NCBI GenBank assembly: GCA_949128115.1
Contig: OX421968.1
Location: 6,820,001-6,884,000, forward strand
DNA: 64,000 nucleotides
DNA from: Anaspis maculata
Taxonomy: Eukaryota > Arthropoda > Insecta > Coleoptera > Scraptiidae
Direction: 5' to 3'
The notes beneath the pieces are model-generated. The model was given only the letters and a program-made list of their open reading frames with translations, was not told the DNA's origin and did no database searches. A program made the position numbers and the translations under genes. Positions 54,576 through 64,000 of this stretch are shown in pieces. How positions within the stretch are numbered: the stretch's first letter is position 1; each line of letters opens with the position of its first letter.

Positions 54576-55419
54576 AAAGTTCAGGTTTGAACCCACGTGA
54601 CTTCAGGCTCCAACCCACGTGACTTAAGGCTTCAACCCACGTGACTTTTAAAACGATCGGTCACCACTTTTGATGTTGGCAGCTACTTGTTCCAAACGCA
54701 ACATCCGACAAACGAACACAAATATGGAAGAAGAGACACAATTGTTATCCAAAAAGTTCAGGTTTTAACCCACGTGACTTCAGGCTTCAACCCACGTGAC
54801 TTCAGGCTTCAACCCACGTGACTTCAGGCTTCAACCCACGTGACTTCAGGCTTCAACCCACGTGACTTCAGGCTTAAACCCACGTGACTTTTGAAACGAT
54901 CGGTCACCACTTTTGGAGTTGACAGCCACTTGTTCCAAACGCAACATCTGACGAACGAACACAAATATGAAAAAAATAAAGACACAATTGTTATCCAAAA
55001 AGTTCAGGCTTCGACCCACGTGACCTCAGACTTCAACCCACGTGACTCCAAGCTTCAACCCATGTGACTTTTAAAACGATCCGTCACCACTTTTGAAGTT
55101 GGCAGCTACTTGTTCCAAACGCAACATCTGACGAACGAACACAAATATCAAAAAAAAATGACGGAATTGTTATCCAGAAAGTTCAGGTTTGAACCCACGT
55201 GCTCTAGGCTCCAACCCACGTGACTTTAGGCTTCAACCCACGTGACTTTCAGAACGATCGGTCACCACTTTTGATGTTGGCAGCTTCTTGTTCCAAACGC
55301 AACATCTGACGAACAAACACAAATATAGAAGAAAAGACACAATTGTTATCCAAAAAGTTCAGGTTTTAACCTACGTGACTTCAGGCTTCAACCCACGTGA
55401 CTTCAGGCTCCAACCCACG

Positions 55420-56190
55420 TGACTTTGAAAACGATCGGACACCACTTTTGAAGTTGGCAGCTACTCTTTCCAAACGCAACATCTGACGAACGAACACAAA
55501 TATAGAAGAAAAGACACAATTGTTATCCAAAAAATTCAGGTTTTTACCCACGTGACTTCAGGCTTCAACTCACGTGACTTTTAAAACGATCGGTCACCAC
55601 TTTTGATGTTGGCAGCTACTTGTTCCAAACGCAACATCTGACGACCGACCACAAATATAGAGAAAAAGACACAATTGTTATCCAAAAAAGTCAGGTTTTA
55701 ACCCACGTGACTTCAGGCTCCAACCCACGTGACTTTTAAAACGATCGGTCACCACTTTTGGAGTTGGCAGCTTTTTGTTCCAAACGCAACATCTGACGAA
55801 CGAAACCAAATATCAAAAAAAAATGACGAAATTGTTATCCAAGAAATTCAGGTTTGAACCCACGTGCTCCAGGCTCCAACCCACGTGACTTTAGGCTTCA
55901 ACCCACGTGACTTTCAACGAACACAAATATCAAAAAACTAAAGACACAATTGTTATCCAAGAAATTCAGGTTTTTACCAACGTGACTTCAGGCTTCAACC
56001 CACGTGACTTCGGGCTTCAACCCACGTGACTTTTAAAACGATCGGTCACCACTTTTGATGTTGGCAGCTACTTGTTCCAAACGCAACATCTGACGACCGA
56101 ACACAAATATAGAGAAAAAGACACAATTGTTATCCAAAAAAATCAGGTTTTAACCCACGTGACTTCAGGCTCCAACCCACGTGACTTTTG
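55420..56190. repeat. Patchwork block of about 0.78 kb in cycle 3
   Basis: Offsets to cycle 2 rise by 785 bp across this stretch, which has no counterpart at the same place in cycle 2. Its monomers resemble those near 61300-61720 and 11700-12030, for example CCAAAAAAGTCAGG near 55683 and 61480. It carries several private changes: CGGACACC near 55435, CGACCACAAAT near 55647, GCTTTTTG near 55770, GAAACCAAAT near 55803 and TTACCAACGTG near 55974. It also contains the truncated monomer near 55917. Confidence 0.7.
55911..55925. other. Truncated monomer: about 61 bp of core deleted
   Basis: After the last box the sequence reads CTTTCAACGAACAC. The homologous monomers at 4207 and 61707 read CTTTCAGAACGATCGG and reach CGAACAC about 61 bp later. 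CGATCGG, GGCAGCTTC, CAAACGC and ATCTGACG are all missing from this one unit. It is the only monomer I found with a core deletion rather than a change of box number. Confidence 0.88.
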
Positions 56191-58429
56191 AAACGATCGG
56201 TCACCACTTTTGGAGTTGGCAGCTTCTTGTTCCAAACGCAACATCTGACGAACGAACACAAATATCAAAAAAAAATGACGAAATTGTTATCCAAAAAATT
56301 CAGGTTTGAACCCACGTGACTCCAGGCTCCAACCCACGTGACTTCAGGCTTCAACCCACGTGACTTTTAAAACGATCGGTCATCACTTTTGATGTTGGCA
56401 GCTACTTGTTCCAAACGCAACATCTGACGAACGAACACAAATATAAAAGAAAAGACACAATAGTTATACAAAAAGTTCAGGTTTTAACCCACGTGACTTC
56501 AGGCTTCAACCCACGTGACTTTCAACACGATCGGTCACCACTTTTGGAGTTGGCAGCTACTTGTTCCAAACGCAACATCTGACGAACGAACACAAATATC
56601 AAAAAACTAAAGACACAATTGTTATCCAAAAAGTTCAGGTTTTCTCCCACGTGACTTCAGGCTTCAACCCACGTGACATTTAAAACGATCGGTCACCACT
56701 TTTGATGTTGGCAGCTACTTGTTCCAAACGCAACATCTGACGAACGAACACAAATATAGAAGGAAAGACACAATTGTTATCCAAAAAGTTCAGGTTATAG
56801 CCCACGTGACTTCAGGCGTCAACCCACGTGACTTCAGGCTTCAACCCACGTGACTTTTAAAACGATCGGTCACCACTTTTGATGTTGGCAGCTACTTGTT
56901 CCAAACGCAACATCTGACGAACGAACACAAATATAGAAGAAAAGACACAATTGTTATCCAAAAAGTTCAGGTTTTAACACACGTGACTTCAGGCTTCAAC
57001 CCACGTGACTTTGAAAACGATCGGTCACCACTTTTGAAGTTGGCAGCTACTCTATCCAAACGCAACATCTGACGAACGAACACAAATATAGAAGAAAAGA
57101 CACAATTGTTATCCAAAAAAATCAGGTTTCAACCCACGTGACTTCAGGCTTCAACCCACGTGACTTCAGGCTTCAACCCACGTGACTTTGTAAACGATCG
57201 GTCACCACTTTTGAAGTTGGCAGCTACTCTTTCCAAACGCAACATCTGACGAACGAACACAAATATAGAAAAAAAGACACAATTGTTATCCAAAAAGTTC
57301 AGGTTTGAACCCACGTGACTCCAGGCTCCAACCCACGTGACTTCAGGCTCCAACCCACGTGACTTTTAAAACGATCGGTCACCACTTTTGATGTTGGCAG
57401 CTACTTGTTCCAAACGCAACATCTGACGAACGAACACAAATATCAAAAAAAAAGACACAATTGTTATCCAAAAAGTTCAGGCTTCAACCCACGTGACTTC
57501 AGGCTTCAACCCACGTGACTCCAGGCTTCAACCCACGTGACTTTTGAAACGATCGGTCAACACTTTTGGAGTTGGCAGCTACTTGTTCCAAACGCAACAT
57601 CTGACGAACGAACACAAATATCAATAAACTAAAGACACAATTGTTATCCAAAAAATTCAGGTTCTAACCCACGTGACTTCAGGCTCCAACCCACGTGACT
57701 TCAGGCTTCAACCCACGTGACTTTTCAAATGATCGGTCACTACTTTTAGAGTTGACAGCTACTTGTTCCAAAGCAACAACTGACGAACGAACACAAATAT
57801 CAAAAAACTAAAGACACAATTGTTATCCGGAAAGTTCAGGTTTTTACCCACGTGATTTCAGGCTTCAACCCATGTGCTCCAAGCTTCAACCCACGTGACT
57901 TTTGAAACGATCCGTCACCACTTTTGGAGTTTGCAGCTACTTGTTCCAAACGCAACATCTGACGAACGAACACAAATATCAAAAAAAAAGACACAATTGT
58001 TACCCAAAAAGTTCAGGCTTCAACCCACGTGACTCCAGGCTTCAACCCACGTGACTTTTGAAACGATTGGTCACCATTTTTGGAGTTGGCAGCTACTTGT
58101 TCCAAACGCAACATCTGGCGAACGAACACAAATATAGAAGAAAAGACACTATAGTTATCCAAAAAGTTCAGGTTTTAACCCACGTGACTTCAGGCTTCAA
58201 CCCACGTGACTCCAAGCTTCAACCCACGTGACTTTTGAAACGATCCGTCACCACTTTTGGAGTTGGCAGCTACTTGTTCCAAACGCAACATCTGACGAAC
58301 GAACACAGATATCAAAAAAAAAAGACACAATTGTTATCCAAAAAGTTCAGGCTTCGACCCACGTGACTTCAGACTTCAACCCACTCGACTCCAAGCTTCA
58401 ACCCACGTGACTTTTGGAACGATCCGTCA

Positions 58430-59640
58430 CCACTTTTGGAGTTGGCAGCTACTTGTTCCAAACGCAACATCTGACGAACGAACACAAATATAAAAGAAAA
58501 AGACACAATTGTTATCCAAAAAGTTCAGGCCTCAACCCACGTGACTTCAGGCTTCATCCCTCGTGACTCCAGGCTTCAACCCACGTGACTTTTAAAACGA
58601 TCGGTCACCACTTTTGATGTTGGCAGCTACTTGTTCCAAACGCAACATCTGACGAACGAACACAAATATAAAAGAAAAAAAGACACATTTGTTATCCAAA
58701 AAGTTCAGGTTCAAACCCACGTGACTCCAGGCTTCAACCCACGTGACTTCAGGCTTCAACCCACGTGACTTCGGGCTTCAACCCACGTGACTTCAGGCTT
58801 CAACCCACGTGACTTTGAAAACGATCGGTCACCACTTTTAAAGTTGGCAGCTACTTTTTCCAAACGCAACATCTGACGAACGAACACAAATGTAGAAAAA
58901 AAGACACAATTGTTATCCAAAAAGTTCAGGTTCAAACCCACGTGACTCCAGGCTCCAACCCACGTGACTTCAGGCTTCAACCCACGTGACTTTTAAAACG
59001 ATCGGTCACCACTTTTGATGTTGGCAGCTATTTGTTCCAAACGCAACATCTGACGAACGAACACAAATATAGAAGAAAAGACACACTTGTTATCCAAAAA
59101 GTTCAGGTTTTAACCCACGTGACTTCAGGCTTCAACCCACGTGACTTCAGGCTTCAATCCACGTGACTTGGAAAACGATCGGTCACCACTTTTGAAGTTG
59201 GCAGCTACTCTTTCCAAACGCAACATCTGACGAACGAACACAAATATAGAAAAAAATACACAATTGTTATCCAAAAAGTTCAGGTTTGAACCCACGTGAC
59301 TTCAGGCTCCAACTGACGTGACTTCAGGCTTCAACCCACGTGACTTTTGAAACGATCCGTCACCACTTTTGGAGTTGGCAGCTACTTGTTCCAAACGCAA
59401 CATCTGACGAACGAACACAAATATAAAAGAAAAAGACACAATTGTTATCCAAAAAGTTCAGGCCTCAACCCACGTGACTTCAGGCTTCATCCCTCGTGAC
59501 TCCAGGCTTCAACCCACGTGACTTTTAAAACGATCGGTCACCACTTTTGATGTTGGCAGCTACTTGTTCCAAACGCAACATCTGACGAACGAACACAAAT
59601 ATAAAAGAAAAAAAGACACATTTGTTATCCAAAAAGTTCA
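58430..59640. repeat. Local 923-bp duplication in cycle 3
   Basis: The distinctive monomer pair with GGCCTCAACCC and CATCCCTCGTGAC appears at about 58527 and again at about 59461. The CGATCCG starts at 58430 and 59353 give a shift of 923 bp. Cycle 2 has the pair once per 7.69-kb copy. A forward jump precedes the first pair (sequence matching 26170 passes to 27829) and a backward jump follows it near 58710. Confidence 0.78.
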
Positions 59641-62541
59641 GGTTTCAACCCACGTGACTTCAGGCTTCAACCCACGTGACTCCAGGCTTCAACCCACGTG
59701 ACTTCAGGCTTCAACCCACGTGACTCCAGGCTCCAACCCACGTGACTTCAGGCTTCAACCCACGTGACTTTCAAAACGATCGGTCACCACTTTTGGAGTT
59801 GGCAGCTACTTGTTCCAAACGCAACATCTGACGAACGAACACAAATATCAAAAAACTAAAGACACAATTGTTATCCGAAAAGTTCAAGTTTTTACCCACG
59901 TGACTTCAGGCTTCAACCCACGTGACTTTTGAAACGATCGGTCACCACTTTTTATGTTGGCAGCTACTTGTTCCAAACGCAACATCTGACGAACGAACAC
60001 AGATAAAGAAAAAAAGACACAATTGTTATCCAAAAAGTTCAGGTTTGAACCCACGTGACTCCAGGCTCCAACCCACGTGACTTCAGGCTTCAACACACGT
60101 GACTTTTAAAACGATCGGTCACCACTTTTGATGTTGGCAGCTACTTGTTCCAAACGCAACATCCGACGAACGAACACAAATATAGAAGAAAAGACACAAT
60201 TGTTATCCAAAAAGTTCAGGTTTTAACCCACGTGACTTCAGGCTTCAACCCACGTGACTTCAGGCTTCAACCCACGTGACTTCAGGCTTCAACCCACGTG
60301 ACTTCAGGCTTAAGCCCACGTGACTTTCGAAACGATCGGTCACCACTTCTGGAGTTGGCAGCCACTTGTTCCAAACGCAACATCTGACGAACGAACACAA
60401 ATATAAGAAAAATAAAGACACAGTTGTTATCCAAAAAGTTCAGGCTTCGACCCACGTGACCTCAGACTTCAACCCACGTGACTCCAAGCTTCAACCCACG
60501 TGACTTTAAAAACAATCCGTCACCACTTTTGAAGTTGGCAGCTACTTGTTCCAAACGCAACATCTGACGAACGAACACAAATATCAAAAAAAAATGACGG
60601 AATTGTTATCCAAAAAGTTCAGGTTAGAACCCACGTGACTCCAGGCTCCAACCCACGTGACTTCAGGCTTCAACCCACGTGACTTTTGAAACGATCGGTC
60701 ACCACTCTTGATGTTGGCAGCTTCTTGTTCCAAACGCAACATCTGACGAACGAACACAAATATAGAAAAAAAGACACAATTGTTATCCAAAAAGTTCAGG
60801 TTTTAACCCACGTGACTTCAGGCTTCAACCCACGTGACTTCAGGCTTTAACTCACGTGACTTTGGAAACGATCGGTCACCACTTTTGAAGTTGGCAGCTA
60901 CTCTTTCCAAACGCAACATCTGACGAACGAACACGAATATAGAAAAAAAGACACAATTGTTATCCAAAAAGTACAGGTTTGAACCCAAGTGACTTCAGGC
61001 TCCAACCCACGTGACTTCAGGCTTCAACCCACGTGACTTTGAAAACGATCGGTCACCACTTTTCATGTTAGCAGCTACTTGTTCCAAACGCAACATCCGA
61101 CGAACGAACACAAATATAGAAGAAAAGTCACAATTATTATCCAAAAAGTTCAGGTTTTAACCCACGTGACTTCAGGCTTCAACCCACGTGACTTTTAAAA
61201 CGATCGGTCACCACTTTTGGAGTTGGCAGCTACTTGTTCCAAACGCAACATCTGACGAACGAACACAAATATAAAAAAACCAAAGACACAATTGTTATCC
61301 AAAAAATTCAGGTTTTTACCCACGTGACTTCAGGCTTCAACCCACGTGACTTCAGGCTTCAACCCACGTGACTTTTAAAACGATCGGTCACCACTTTTGA
61401 TGTTGGCAGCTACTTGTTCCAAACGCAACATCTGACGACCGAACACAAATATAGAGAAAAAGACACAATTGTTATCCAAAAAAGTCAGGTTTTAACCCAC
61501 GTGACTTCAGGCTCCAACCCACGTGACTTTTAAAACGATCGGTCACCACTTTTGGAGTTGGCAGCTTCTTGTTCCAAACGCAACATCTGACGAACGAACA
61601 CAAATATCAAAAAAAAATGACGAAATTGTTATCCAAAAAATTCAGGTTTGAACCCACGTGCTCCAGGCTCCAACCCACGTGACTTTAGGCTTCAACTCAC
61701 GTGACTTTCAGAACGATCGGTCACCACTTTTGATGTTGGCAGCTTCTTGTTCCAAACGCAACATCTGACGAACAAACACAAATATAGAAGAAAAGACACA
61801 ATTGTTATCCAAAAAGTTCAGGTTTTAACCCACGTGACTTCAGGCTTCAACCCACGTGACTTCAGGCTTCAACCCACGTGACTTCAGGCTCCAACCCACG
61901 TGACTTTGAAAACGATCGGTCACCACTTTTGAAGTTGGCAGCTACTCTTTCCAAAATCAACATCTGACGAACGAACACAAATATAGAAGAAAAGACACAA
62001 TTGTTATCCAAAAAAATCAGGTTTCAACCCACGTGACTTCAGGCTTCAACCCACGTGACTTTAGGCTCCAACCCACGTGACTTCAGGCTTCAACCCACGT
62101 GACTTCAGGCTTCAACCCACGTGACTTCGAGCTTCAACCCACGTGACTTTGGAAACGATCGGTCACCACTTTTGAAGATGGCAGCTACTCTTTCCAAACG
62201 CAACATTTGACGAACGAACACAAATATAGAAAAAAAGACACAATTGTTATCCAAAAAGTACAGGTTTGAACCCACGTGACTTCAGGCTCCAACCCACGTG
62301 ACTTCAGGCTTCAACCCACGTGACTTTGAAAACGATCGGTCACCACTTTTGATGTTAGCAGCTACTTGTTCCAAACGCAACATCCGACGAACGAACACAA
62401 ATATAGAAGAAAAGTCAAAATTGTTATCCAAAAAGTTCAGGTTTTAACCCACGTGACTTCAGGCTTCTACCCACGTGACTTCAGGCTTCAACCCACGTGA
62501 CTTTTAAAACGATCGGTCACCACTTTTGATGTTGGCAGCTA

Positions 62542-62548
62542 CTTGTTC
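62542..62548 (+). other. Putative 7-bp target site duplication, left
   Basis: CTTGTTC here is repeated at 62693-62699. The word is part of every TTGTTCC-class satellite core, so the left copy is native. The right copy shares its CTT with the tail, so the true duplication could be as short as GTTC (4 bp). Confidence 0.6.
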
Positions 62549-62665
62549 TTAAGGGCTGATTTGAACACTTTAATATGATATATCTGTAATGTAATGTTGT
62601 GTGAATTTTGAATTTATGTTTTTTGTTATACAGTTTTGGACATGTTGTTATGCGCCTTGACAACC

Positions 62666-62671
62666 AATAAA
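62666..62671 (+). promoter_or_regulatory. Polyadenylation-like signal AATAAA
   Basis: A canonical AATAAA hexamer lies just before the pentanucleotide tail of the insertion. It fits the end of a retrotransposon transcript inserted in + orientation. Use as a working signal here is not shown. Confidence 0.55.
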
Positions 62672-62672
62672 A

Positions 62673-62695
62673 CTTATCTTATCTTATCTTATCTT
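62673..62695 (+). repeat. (ATCTT)4 microsatellite tail
   Basis: CTT followed by four perfect ATCTT units at 62676-62695 runs directly into the satellite. It probably formed as the retrotransposon's own tail. Such tails are slippage-prone, so its length may vary between individuals. Confidence 0.9.
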
Positions 62696-62699
62696 GTTC
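62693..62699 (+). other. Putative 7-bp target site duplication, right
   Basis: This is the second CTTGTTC, after which the monomer continues with CAAACGC without loss of any satellite base. A clean insertion with no deletion supports target-primed integration over a chance rearrangement. Confidence 0.6.
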
Positions 62700-64000
62700 C
62701 AAACGCAACATCTGACGAACGAACACAAATATCAAAAAACTAAAGACACAATTGTTATCCAAGAAATTCAGGTTTTTACCCACGTGACTTCAGGCTTCAA
62801 CCCACGTGACTTTTAAAACGATCGGTCACCACTTTTGGAGTTGGCAGCCTCTTGTTCCAAACGCAACATCTGACGAACGAACACAAATATCAAAAAAAAA
62901 TGACGAAATTGTTATCCAAAAAATTCAGGTTTGAACCCACGTGACTCCAGGCTCCAACCCACGTGACTTCAGGCTTCAACCCACGTGACTTTTAAAACGA
63001 TCGGTCACCACTTTTGATGTTGGCAGCTACTTGTTCCAAACGCAACATCTGACGACCGAACACAAATATAGAGAAAAAGACACAATTGTTATCCAAAAAA
63101 ATCAGGTTTTAACCCACGTGACTTCAGGCTCCAACCCACGTGACTTTTGAAACGATCGGTCACCACTTTTGGAGTTGGCAGCTTCTTGTTCCAAACGCAA
63201 CATCTGACGAACGAACACAAATATCAAAAACAAATGACGAAATTGTTATTCAAAAAATTCAGGTTTGAACCCACGTGACTCCAGGCTCCAACCCACGTGA
63301 CTTCAGGCTTCAACCCACGTGACTTTTAAAACGATCGGTCATCACTTTTGATGTTGGCAGCTACTTGTTCCAAACGCAACATCTGACAAACGAACACAAA
63401 TATAAAAGAAAAGACACAATAGTTATACAAAAAGTTCAGGTTTTAACCCACGTGACTTCAGGCTTCAACCCACGTGACTTTTAACACGATCGGTCACCAC
63501 TTTTGGAGTTGGCAGCTACTTGTTCCAAACGCAACATCTGACGAACGAACACAAATATCTAAAAACTAAAGACACAATTGTTATCCAAAAAGTTCAGGTT
63601 TTCTCCCACGTGACTTCAGGCTTCAACCCACGTGACATTTAAAACGATCGGTCACCACTTTTGATGTTGGCAGCTACTTGTTCCAAACGCAACATCTGAC
63701 GAACGAACACAAATATAGAAGGAAAGACACAATTGTTATCCAAAAAGTTCAGGTTATAGCCCACGTGACTTCAGGCATCAACCCACGTGACTTCAGGCTT
63801 CAACCCACGTGACTTTTAAAACGATCGGTCACCACTTTTGATGTTGGCAGCTACTTGTTCCAAACGCAACATCTGACGAACGAACACAAATATAGAAGAA
63901 AAGACACAATTGTTATCCAAAAAGTTCAGGTTTACACACACGTGACTTCAGGCTTCAACCCACGTGACTTTGAAAACGATCGGTCACCACTTTTGAAGTT
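62700..64000. repeat. Satellite array resumes after the insertion
   Basis: The same satellite continues in the same orientation from the exact base at which the insertion interrupted a monomer: upstream ends in ACTTGTTC and the array resumes with CAAACGCAACATCTGACG. From about 63340 the monomer order matches 6060-6740, 24120-24800 and 56370-57050, including the GACATTTAAAACG and GGTTATAGCCC variants. The array runs off the right edge of the window, so its full length is unknown. Confidence 0.97.

Larger units (their letters stand above)
1..62548. repeat. Satellite array: 22-bp CACGTG boxes nested in 155-243 bp monomers
   Basis: Every stretch of this interval is a direct head-to-tail repeat in one orientation. 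A monomer has a core, read on the + strand as CGATCGGTCACCACTTTT, a variable GAAG/GATG/GGAG position, TTGGCAGCTACTTGTTCC, AAACGCAACATCTGACGAAC, GAACACAAATAT, an A-rich linker, GACACAATTGTTATCC and AAAAAGTTCAGG. It then has a run of 22-bp boxes, each AACCCACGTGAC followed by TTCAGGCTTC. Box number varies from 2 to 6. No monomer is inverted anywhere I looked. About 360 monomers are expected from the mean length; this is an estimate. I find no gene-free region of another kind and no gene inside it. It is satellite DNA of a eukaryotic genome, family not recognised. A centromeric, pericentromeric or subtelomeric position is plausible but not shown. Confidence 0.98.
62549..62699 (+). mobile_element. 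Insertion of a retrotransposon-like 3' end (LINE or SINE tail)
   Basis: These 151 bp interrupt a monomer between ACTTGTTC and CAAACGCAAC, and are the only non-satellite sequence in the window. They are AT-rich, unlike the satellite in composition, and end with GCGCCTTGACAACC, AATAAA (62666-62671) and CTT plus four ATCTT units (62673-62695). The 7-bp CTTGTTC flanks both ends (62542-62548 and 62693-62699), overlapping the tail by three bases. A pentanucleotide tail after a polyadenylation-like signal, together with a short target duplication, is typical of 5'-truncated non-LTR retrotransposons or SINEs that borrow their tails. There is no coding part, and I cannot assign a clade. Alternatives are a SINE 3' half or a processed transcript end. 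Confidence 0.75.
44292..64000. repeat. Higher-order cycle 3, incomplete and mosaic
   Basis: The series restarts at 44292 (15859 + 28433). It drops one 22-bp box near 45400 (offset +28411 to cycle 2) and shifts to +27967 after a rearranged stretch near 46460-46710. It then carries a 3.65-kb tandem duplication from 47327. After about 54570 the order becomes patchy: 54570-55400 matches 23105-23930, 56200-58420 matches 23950-26170, and 58430-61300 matches the 27.2-29.1 kb and 8-11.7 kb regions. The stretch 61300-62548 mixes pieces related to 55.4-55.9 kb and 2.8-3.2 kb. The window ends before the cycle closes. Confidence 0.8.

Noticed and set aside
62549..62692. Short gene, tRNA-derived SINE head or promoter in the insertion
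   Set aside because: There is no open frame of note, no recognisable A or B box pair and no tRNA fold that I can see. Only the 3' end features support a call.
1..64000. Inverted satellite blocks or large palindromes
   Set aside because: All CGATCGGTCACC and GACACAATTGTTATCC words I followed are in the same direction. The only dyads are short ones inside each monomer.
1..64000. Telomeric repeats, rDNA or G-quadruplex tracts
   Set aside because: No TTAGGG-like runs, no rRNA-like sequence and no runs of three or more G in clusters were seen in the array.
1..64000. Bacterial or phage origin of the window
   Set aside because: There is no coding density, no operon-like layout, no Shine-Dalgarno-led frames and no tRNA. 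A 64-kb tandem array with a polyadenylated retroelement tail is a eukaryotic pattern.

Overview
This 64-kb window is almost wholly one satellite DNA array. I find no credible protein-coding gene, tRNA, rRNA, CRISPR array or bacterial-type operon on either strand. The organism is very probably a eukaryote: the array is long and homogenised with layered higher-order periodicity, and the one foreign insertion looks like the 3' end of a non-LTR retrotransposon (AATAAA signal, pentanucleotide tail, short target duplication). I cannot name the species. The insertion's style fits an animal, but that is inference.

The array has four nested scales. (1) A 22-bp box built round the palindrome CACGTG, flanked as AACCCACGTGACTTCAGG, repeats head to tail 2 to 6 times. 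(2) Each box run joins a conserved core of about 110 to 130 bp containing CGATCGGTCACC, GTTGGCAGCTAC, CAAACGCAACATCTGACG, a variable A-rich linker and GACACAATTGTTATCC. Core plus boxes form monomers whose length steps as about 155 + 22k bp (155, 177, 199, 221, 243). At roughly 175 bp on average, the window holds some 360 to 370 monomers and about 1,000 boxes; these are estimates, not counts. (3) Monomers come in several sequence classes arranged in a fixed order. (4) That order recurs as very long higher-order cycles.

The layout follows the long cycles, with an arbitrary phase set by the window start. Cycle 1 is 1-15858, cycle 2 is 15859-44291 and cycle 3 is 44292 to the window end, incomplete. 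Cycles 1 and 2 align with a stepwise offset of +15858, +15902, +18064, +18048, +25739, +28610 and finally +28433. Each step is a gain or loss of whole 22-bp boxes, whole monomers or multi-kb blocks, apart from a small step of 16 bp mostly due to a poly(A) tract. The larger events are a 2.16-kb block missing from cycle 1, tandem duplications of about 7.69 kb and 2.87 kb in cycle 2, one of about 3.65 kb in cycle 3, and an about 1.94-kb duplication at both cycle junctions. Cycle 3 becomes a mosaic after about 54.57 kb.

Only two places break the pattern clearly: a retrotransposon-like insertion at 62549-62699, and a monomer near 55917 that has lost about 61 bp of its core. Open reading frames of 60 to 104 codons are products of the repeat. 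They begin at TTG or GTG where I checked, and the common 177-bp monomer is exactly 59 codons, so a frame stays in register from one monomer to the next.

No genes work together here. If the array has a function it is as DNA or chromatin: a very dense, nearly helically phased field of E-box sites (about 1,000 CACGTG in 64 kb), with the octamer GTCACGTG that also matches the budding-yeast centromere element CDEI. A centromeric, heterochromatic or factor-titrating role is possible but cannot be shown from sequence alone.
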